A model generated the notes under the pieces. It saw only the letters and a list, made by a program, of their open reading frames with translations, searched no databases and had not been told where the DNA came from. Of a stretch of 64,000 bases of DNA, positions 57,331 through 64,000 are shown piece by piece. Position numbers and translations under genes: made by a program. Every line of letters starts with the position of its first letter. Position 1 is the stretch's first letter. This DNA comes from Solanum dulcamara (lineage: Eukaryota; Streptophyta; Magnoliopsida; Solanales; Solanaceae): the NCBI RefSeq assembly GCF_947179165.1, contig NC_077242.1, positions 47,385,097 to 47,449,096 of the forward strand, given 5' to 3'.

Positions 57331-57945
57331 AGACCATTGTCTCCTTCAGACATTAGTATCTTTTTGTGTCTAACCAGTTATTATAGAAGGTTCATTGAAG
57401 GGTTCTCTTCCATATCATTTCCTATGAAAAAATTGACTCAAAAGAAAGCAAAGTTCCTATGGATGGAGGAGTGTGAGAAGAGTTTTCAAACTTTGAAAGA
57501 TCGACTTACCTCCGCTCCTATTTTGACTTTACAGAAGGCTTAGAAGGGTCTGTGATGTATTGTGATGCTTTAGGGGTTGGTTTAGGTTATTTCTTGATGA
57601 AAAATGGAAAATTTATAGTCTATGCTTCTAGGAAATTGAAGGTACATGAGCGTAACTACCCTAACCATGATCTTGAGTTAGTAGCCATTGTATTTTCTCT
57701 AAAAATTTGGCGGCACTACCAATCACAAGAGTCTTTAATATGTGCTCACTCAAAAGGACCTCAACCTAAAGAAAAAGATATGGATTGAACTTCTCAATGA
57801 CTATAAAATATGTGTGCATTATCATTCAGGTAAAACCAACATATTTGTCAATGCACTTAGTAGAGTATCTATGGGGAGTGTGACTTATGTTGATGAAGGG
57901 AAGAGGGAGTTGGTGAAGGATGTTCATCGATTGGCATGATTATTG
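57331..57945 (+). pseudogene. Element 6 connection domain and RNase H
   Basis: [40 protein letters not shown] and [10 protein letters not shown] lead to [40 protein letters not shown] and [16 protein letters not shown] deletion then removes the TDHKSLQY segment partly, and [20 protein letters not shown] and HYHSGKTNIFVNALSRVSMG continue. Three short frames cover one domain. Confidence 0.9.
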
Positions 57946-58084
57946 GTGAAGTTGAGTGGTTCTGATGATGGTGGTGTGCTTGTTCACAATGGGTCTGAAT
58001 CATCTTTGATTGTGGATGTTAGGTAAAAACACGACTTTGACCCGACATTTGTAGAGTTAAAAAAGTTGGTGAAAGAAAAGAAGG

Positions 58085-59430
58085 TAGAGGTCTTTTCACA
58101 AGGGGGAGATGGAATACCTTACTACTAAGGTCGGTTATGTGTTCTGGATGTGGATGGCCTATGGAGTCTGATCTTGAAGGAAACTCATAATTATTCATAC
58201 TCTATTCATCCTGGCTCAACTAAAATGTACCGAGACTTAAAGGAGCTTTATTTGTGGGGTGGTATGAAAAGGGACATAGAAAGGTTTGTGGTCGAAAGTC
58301 AAAATTATCAACAAGTCAAGGTCCAACATCAAATACCGGGTCACCTAGCTCAATATATTAAAATCCCCACATGGAAGTGGGAACATGTGAACATAGACTT
58401 TGTCGTGGGTTTGCCTCATACTCAGAAATGTCATGATTAGACTTAGGTGGTCATTGATAGAATGACTAAGTCGTCTTACTTCCTACAAGTCAAGACTTCT
58501 TATAATGCCGAAGATTATGCTAAAATGTATATTTAGGAATTATTAAATTTGCATGGTGTGTTATTGTCAGTTATTTCGGATTGTGGTACTTAATTCACTT
58601 CTCATTTTCGGAGACTGTTTCAAAGGGGTCTTGGTACTAAAGTGAAGCTAAGTACCACATTCCATACTCAAACTAATGGGAAAGACAAAAAGACAATTCA
58701 AACACTAGAGGATATTTTAAGGGATTGTGTGTTGGAGTTCAAGGAAAATTGGGATGATCATCTACCGCTTATTGAGTTTGTCTATAATAATAGCTATCAC
58801 TTGAGTATTAAGATGGCGTTCTTTGAGGCTTTGTATGGAAGACCATGTAGGTATCTAGTTGGTTGGTTCAAATTAAGTGATATTACCTTGTTGGGTCCTT
58901 ATTTGGTGTTTGATGCTTTGGAAAAGGTAAGAGTCATTAGAGAGAGATTGAAAATGGCTCAACGTCGCCAAAATCCCTATTCTGATACAAGAAGGAGAGT
59001 TCTTGTCTTCAATATGGATGATTGGGTATACTTAAAGGTTTTATCCATGAAGTGTCTAGATTGATTTGGTAAGAAGGGGAAATTAAGCCCTAGGTATGTA
59101 GAGATTTATAGAATCTTGAGACAAGTTAGCATGGTTGCTTATAAGTTGGAGTTACCTTTGGAAATGACTATGGTTCATCCAGTGTTCCATGTGTCTATGT
59201 TAAGGAAATGTGTGGGTTATACTAGTTCTATTTTTCCTTTGGAAGTAGTGAATGTTGAGCAAAACTTAACCTATAAAGAGGTTCAGGTTGACATTTTGGA
59301 CCAGTAAGTCAAGATTTTGAGGATCAAGGAAGTTGCATCCATCAAAAGTCTATGGAGAAATCAACCAATTGAAAGTGCTACATAGGAAGCAAAAGTGGAT
59401 ATGATGAAGCAATACCCTCATCTCTTTCAC
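58085..59430 (+). pseudogene. Element 6 integrase and chromodomain-like tail
   Basis: The zinc domain has ETHNYSYSIHPGSTKMYRDL with both His, but the CPNC pair is SQNY, so both Cys are lost. NIDFVVGLP (first Asp) and SVISDCG (second Asp) remain, while QTNGKDKKTIQTLEDILRD replaces the catalytic Glu by Lys. C-terminal: HLPLIEFVYNNSYHLSIKMA, FEALYGRPCRYLVGWFKLSD, MVAYKLELPLEMTMVHPVFH, SMLRKCVGY, LTYKEVQVDILDQ, KEVASIKSLW and VDMMKQYPHLF. The 140-codon frame at 58642-59064 is its longest open piece. Confidence 0.93.
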
Positions 59431-59675
59431 TCTACTAAAGACATAGGTACTAAGTTACTCATGCTCTAATGTTTAAGACTCATATATTTCAGCTTTCCTA
59501 AGCCCTCATATGCATGCATGTTCATGAAGTTGAATTTTAAAGTCATATTTTTTGCTGTTTAAAGATTTCATATCTTATTCATTTCAAGTGATATCGTATT
59601 CATATTGGGTTGCTAGTCCTTGTACCATGTCTATTTCTATGCTAATGATTCTTATTCGAGGATGAATGTTTCTAA

Positions 59676-59686
59676 CGGGGAGATAT
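59676..59686 (+). promoter_or_regulatory. Polypurine tract of element 6
   Basis: CGGGGAGATAT directly before the 3' LTR start. Confidence 0.8.
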
Positions 59687-60120
59687 TATAAGGCCCTAGA
59701 AAGTCAAAAAAATCTAGAAGGAGGAACAAAGGATGAAATTCCAAGAAAATACAGAAAATGGCACCAAGTGATTACCACAAAGTCTATCACGGGCCGTGGT
59801 CCATACCATTCCTCTTGGTGAGCCACCATAGTGGAGGTTTTAAAACTCAACCCTGTAGGAAAGGAACCATGAAAAGTGACCGTAGTGACCTCCGTGGTGA
59901 ATCCTCCCCTAAGGCCTAAAAAAGACTTTCCAAGGTAGGGACCATGGTGGACAACCACGAGCCTTGTAGCTCTTCATGAACCGTGGTGTGTTCCATAGTG
60001 GTCACTCCGGCAGGCCCTCCTGCAGGTTGTGTACCACGACCACGGTTCATGGATCCGTGATCCCTTCTACGGACCATGAAGGTCTCTGTGGTGGAAGTTC
60101 AGAGACTTTCTTGCAAACCC
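59687..60120 (+). repeat. 3' LTR of element 6, truncated
   Basis: The first 434 bp of the LTR align with 51369-51804 up to CAAACCC. Sequence after 60120 is the LINE, so the remaining 1.5 kb of the LTR is missing. Confidence 0.9.
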
Positions 60121-62490
60121 CATCCAATCAAATTTATCATTTGGTGTCCAAAAATTGTTTCATTGCCAATTCAAGGCAAAAATAGAAATGCTCAGGAAAA
60201 TGACTTCAATCATATGATGGATGGTAATAAATAAATGAAAGGTAAGGTAATTATGGATTAAAACAAATAGGAGTATGAGTATCGACCAGGTTAGTCTATT
60301 TCAACTACTCCTTTTAATTTTAATGAAGTATCTTCTAAAAATGATGAGACTCATTTGCAATCCAATGCCAATGAGCAAACTATTATCAATGTGAATTATA
60401 TATTGTGGAAACAAGATATGGTGCAGGTGGATTCTAAGAGGCATCATGTAGACCCTCATAGTAACTTCTCTCAGATCTCTAACAATTTTGTGAAGTATAT
60501 TCCTAATCCTAAGACAAAAGATCAAAGGCCTGATCAGACCTCTACCAAACCTCCTCCTCACCAAACCAACCAAAATCCATTTAAAAAGGGTTAAATTGTT
60601 GCACCTGTTCCTTATACTGTGGTTCAAACTCTTGTTGCTGGACTCAGGTTCAATCAAGTTGAATAGGACACTCCTATTGAGCTTTCCATTCCCAAAATAA
60701 CCACCAAGCAAGATTTTCTTGTTGTGATCTTCAACAAGGATAATTTTATGATTAATCTAGCAGCTAGATGTAGGTTCACCTTAGTTGGAAAATTTAACAA
60801 TACTATGCCAATGGTGGAGCTGATAAGGAGAATTTTTATTCTTTAAACTCAATTTGTAGGTGGAGTGAAGATAACTCACTTCAACGCTAGACATGTTTAC
60901 ACAGACTTGGACAATAAGCTTGACTATTTCACTGTAGTGACTAAGTAGAGAATGAGTATAAAGGTGCAACTTATGATAATTCAGACATGGACCCCGACCT
61001 TCAGACCTAAGGAGGAGACACCCATTGTCCCCATTTGAATATCTCTTCCTGAACTTTGTTAGCATTGATATAACAAAGAGTTTGCCACAACCCTTTTATT
61101 TCCTATTGGAAAAGTTCTATACTTATACAATGCATCCATCCAAAAGACAAGGGGTAGTCTAGATAAAGTAAGGGTTCAAGTGGACCTTACCAAAGAGAGG
61201 CCACCCCAAATATGGATGAGATTTGATGAGAAGGATATAACTTTGGGAAGATGGCAGACAATCCAATATGAGAATGTTCCTTATTATTGCAACTATTGTA
61301 AGAACCTAGTTCATAGAATCCATTCATGTACTGTGAAGAAAAGAGATGATGAACAAAAGAAAATAAAAGAATTGGAAGCAGAGAAAAAAAAAAGAAAGGA
61401 GATACTGAAAAGCAGGATCCTATAAGTGATCAGAAAAAAATGAGTCACAACAAGTAGGTACTTCAGCTCAACAATTTAATCAAGAGGAGTTAGAACAACA
61501 AGAAGATAATCAGTGGCACACACAAAGGAAGAAACAAGCTAGGAACCTGAACCAAGCTTAACATGACAAGGTTACACCACCTGGTTCTCCGCAGAAGAAT
61601 CCTGATCAAACTCAAACTCAACACAACTCCTAGTAGGTAGGTATATCTTTTACTATTCCTACTAACAATAATTATGTTGATCTTGCAACACACTAACACT
61701 ACAAATGAGACCAATCAACATAAAAAAAGTCAACTAACAAATGCAAGAAGATGATCAGAGGAAAAATAACAATCAAGGCACGGGTATTGAATTATCTCTC
61801 CCAATGCCTCAAAGACCCCCTACTATTCTAAATAGTAATGTTAATAAAGATCAAAATGATATCAGCAAAGACATTAGGAGCTCAGTTATTGACTCAGTTC
61901 TCCCAGAACCCCATTCCCCCTCTTTTAATTCTTGTTTTGCTGGGACTATTATAGTTCAAGAAGGTTTGGAAGGGAATGGAAAAAAGAACCTCACTAACTT
62001 GCAGGAAGAGGTAACCAAAGGGAGGAATATGGAACCTAGTAATGACCCCAAAACCCCTGCTACTAGTGTTCAAAACACATACCACAAGAGTCATCATCAA
62101 AGCATGACAGGAGAGTATGATAATAGGTTGTGGAATTCAGATGCTGACTAACATAGTTGTGATAATTAGGACAATAGAGGTGACAACACTATGGTTAATC
62201 AGAAAGGAAATACTTAGGGTCCTCTCAGACCTAGCAAACCCAAAGAGGGAGTTGGGGATAAATCCAAACCACCCAATAATAAATCTCAAGATAGAATCAG
62301 CAAGAAGCAAAAGGACTCCCTCAAAAGAAAATAGGTTAAGGAGAATGAGTTTTTGATTGATAAAGATTCAGAATCTCCAAAGAAACAATAACATATTCAA
62401 GAACCTAAGGAAGTATGCATCTTGAACACCATTCCTAAGATGTCTAATGAATATGATATTATCAACTCAGAGGTTGAACTGGATCAAGAT
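60121..62490 (+). mobile_element. LINE fragment carrying an ORF1 pseudogene
   Basis: A non-LTR retrotransposon of the plant L1 type, identified from ORF1 only. Its 5' side abuts the truncated element 6 LTR and its 3' side is cut by a family A LTR at 62491. ORF2 (endonuclease/RT) and a poly-A tail are not in the window. Confidence 0.82.
60355..62420 (+). pseudogene. LINE ORF1 with DUF4283-type domain and CCHC knuckle
   Basis: A proline- and asparagine-rich amino region (60355-60594: RPDQTSTKPPPHQTNQNPFK) precedes the RNA-binding DUF4283-type domain: TKQDFLVVIFNKDNFMINLA, RCRFTLVGKFNNTMPMVELI, VQLMIIQTWTPTFRPKEETP, then FATTLLFPIGKVLYLYNASI and VRVQVDLTKERPPQIWMRFD. At 61288-61329 CNYCKNLVHRIHSC is an intact CX2CX4HX4C knuckle, followed by a lysine-rich helix (KKIKELEAEKKKRKEILKSR). 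Low-complexity Q/N-rich text and KPKEGVGDKSKPPNN near 62230 form the C-terminal tail. Several stops and shifts occur. The protein would bind LINE RNA. Confidence 0.88.
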
Positions 62491-64000
62491 TGTCACGACC
62501 CAACCCCGTAGGCCGCGATTGGGGTCCGACCTGGACCCCCTTATGCATATCTATCATCTACCCTTAAGTTGAATAGTGTGTGATGTGATACCATACACGA
62601 ACCCCAATGGGTCAAAAATTTGTTTTTTCCTAAACCTGTAGCCTCATTCACCTGTATCATAACAGGATAGGGCATACGAGCCAACGAGGCTGCCACACCA
62701 TAAAAATGTTTGCCATACATCGTATGAGCACGACTGAAATAAACTCACAAATAACCCACATACACATGTCTATAGACCTCTAAGAGTAATAACTATATCA
62801 TATGGCGGGACAGGGCCCCCGTCGTACCCCTGAATAAATAAACATATACATCAGTGACTAGCATTAATAGTAAGGCTACAGAATAGCAGAGCACGTCCAA
62901 CATAGCTGAGTGGAAATCCTAAGCTAGCGGATCTCCAATAAGAATATTTGTACCTGCGGGCATGAAACATAGCCCCCCGAGAAAAGGGGGGTCAATACGA
63001 TATATGTACTGAGTATGTAAAGCATAACACATCGTAACTGAGACCATAACTGAAATAGGGATGCAGGGGACAAGTATAACAATTAACAAATTATTGTACC
63101 TACACTTTAAGACATGTAATCCTATACATCATCATATACTATACCCGACCCTCTAGTAAACTTGGTGTTATAATTACTTCTTCATAATCACATATAATCG
63201 TATCATCATGCATTTCATTTCATCATATCATCGTATATGGTATCATATCATCGTATACGGTATAATCTTATCATGTACGTTATCATATTATACCCGGTTC
63301 ACTACGAGACTCGGGGTCACAATGTATCACTCTAATCTTATATGCATGCCTACATAAAGTATGCGGCCCTTTAGTGAGGAACTCGGTGAATGGAGTGGTG
63401 TACGTCTATAGTGTACCATCATAATATACATATGTACCCGGCCCTCTAAGGAGGGACTTGGTGGTGCCTCTCTTATTTCGCCACATATACTATCATATTG
63501 CAGCCGTCCTGGGACTCGGTGAATAATTGTATCATCATAACATATAACATATATCACATCTCACGTACGGCATCGTCTCTTCGTGTGTGGAACTATACAC
63601 ATCCGGCCCAGGATGCGGTGAAATAAATAGTAAAGCTGCACCCGACATAATATCCAACCCATCGTGGGACGCGAAGAAAGAAGGGTTACAGCATGCACGA
63701 GTAGAGTAATGAGAAACTATATGCAACTAAGTCACCCTCTGAGACTCAATAAAACACTCAAGTGAATCGTCACCTAAAGACTAGGAAGGTACTTATCCGA
63801 AGTTCCCTTTAGATATCATTAGGAGTTACATCAATTGGGGCCTCAGGAATCACAGACATGCATCAAGACAATGCCACCTAGCTTATGCAATCAAAAACAT
63901 GGTTTATGCAATCAAAGACACGATTATACAATCAGAGACACAGTTATGCAAACAGAGACACAGTTATGCAATCAGAGACATTGATCGTTTCAGAGCCTTC
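62491..64000 (-). mobile_element. Family A LTR, minus strand, running off the window
   Basis: It opens TGTCACGACCCAACCCCGTA, the reverse complement of the family A LTR end, and follows solo LTR A closely (for example GACAGGGCCCCC near 62810, and the GAGAAACTATATGCAACTAA stretch near 63710). Whether it is a solo LTR or part of a full element cannot be told. It carries the minisatellite at 63878-63990. Confidence 0.93.
63878..63990 (-). repeat. LTR minisatellite, about five copies
   Basis: Reverse-complement units of the TCTCTGATTGCATAA type, seen here as TTATGCAATCAGAGACACAG with about 22-bp spacing, at least five in a row. Same array as 3201-3285 and 10685-10770, but with more units. Confidence 0.82.

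Larger units (their letters stand above)
51369..60120 (+). mobile_element. Element 6: decayed chromovirus with duplicated 5' end (family B)
   Basis: It has a 5' LTR (51369-53322), PBS, gag start, then an inserted foreign LTR fragment and a second LTR end/PBS/gag start, followed by gag, protease, RT, RNase H, integrase and a truncated 3' LTR (59687-60120). LTR identity is clear at both starts (TGTAAGGCC / TATAAGGCC; ATCACGGGCCGTGGTC; GAGCCACCATAGTGGAGG). The 3' LTR is cut by the LINE, so the target duplication cannot be checked. Confidence 0.9.

Noticed and set aside
60301..60711. 136-codon minus-strand frame
   Set aside because: It is antisense to LINE ORF1, whose conserved domain and zinc knuckle are on the plus strand.
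1..64000. A coordinated novel gene system (defence, biosynthetic or signalling cluster)
   Set aside because: Every supported coding remnant belongs to Ty3/gypsy or LINE polyproteins and all are broken; nothing indicates cooperating intact host genes.

Overview
The window reads as repeat-rich, probably pericentromeric or heterochromatic, nuclear DNA of a flowering plant. The best fit is a nightshade (Solanaceae), judged from the style of the LTR termini and the LINE ORF1 type; the genus cannot be fixed from sequence alone. I found no host protein-coding gene, tRNA, CRISPR array or bacterial-style operon. Almost all of the 64 kb is decayed Ty3/gypsy LTR retrotransposons stacked inside one another, plus one LINE fragment and one 5S rRNA-derived relic. 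Every coding region is broken by stops or frameshifts.

Layout. 1-1845 and 11519-12450 are two halves of one minus-strand LTR-like sequence ('element 0'), split by element 1. Element 1 (1846-11518, plus) is structurally complete: two LTRs, a primer-binding site, a polypurine tract and a 5-bp target duplication (CGAAT). Only its integrase is recognisable, and its internal region holds an antisense 5S rRNA-like sequence. Element 2 (12451-27020, minus) is a Tekay/Del-type chromovirus with gag, PR, RT, RNase H, IN and chromodomain. It is interrupted by two solo LTRs of the element 1 family in opposite orientation (16085-19484 minus, 19585-23141 plus), which stand 100 bp apart; those 100 bp are element 2's own missing RNase H segment.

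27021-34565 is a 5'-truncated Athila-type element (plus) with RT, RNase H, IN, a long non-coding tail and a third ORF resembling the 'putative plant transposon protein' domain. 34566-40672 is the 3' end of another minus-strand chromovirus (element 3), whose LTR contains a further solo LTR (36628-39071, target duplication CTATG). 40673-47352 is a 5'-truncated plus-strand chromovirus (element 4). 47353-51368 is a patchwork: an Athila-like LTR end, a gag-protease fragment (plus), an unassigned block and an integrase fragment (minus). 51369-60120 is element 6 (plus), with a duplicated LTR-end/PBS/gag-start block. 60121-62490 is a LINE ORF1 region, cut by another LTR of the element 1 family (62491-64000, minus, running off the window).

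Two LTR lineages dominate. Family A has LTRs up to about 3.56 kb, beginning TGTTACACC and ending GGGTCGTGACA; six copies are visible, three of them solo LTRs. Family B has LTRs of about 2 kb beginning TGTAAG (elements 2, 4 and 6 plus a fragment). The nesting gives an order: element 2 is older than solo LTRs A and B; element 0 is older than element 1; Athila is older than element 3, which is older than solo LTR C.
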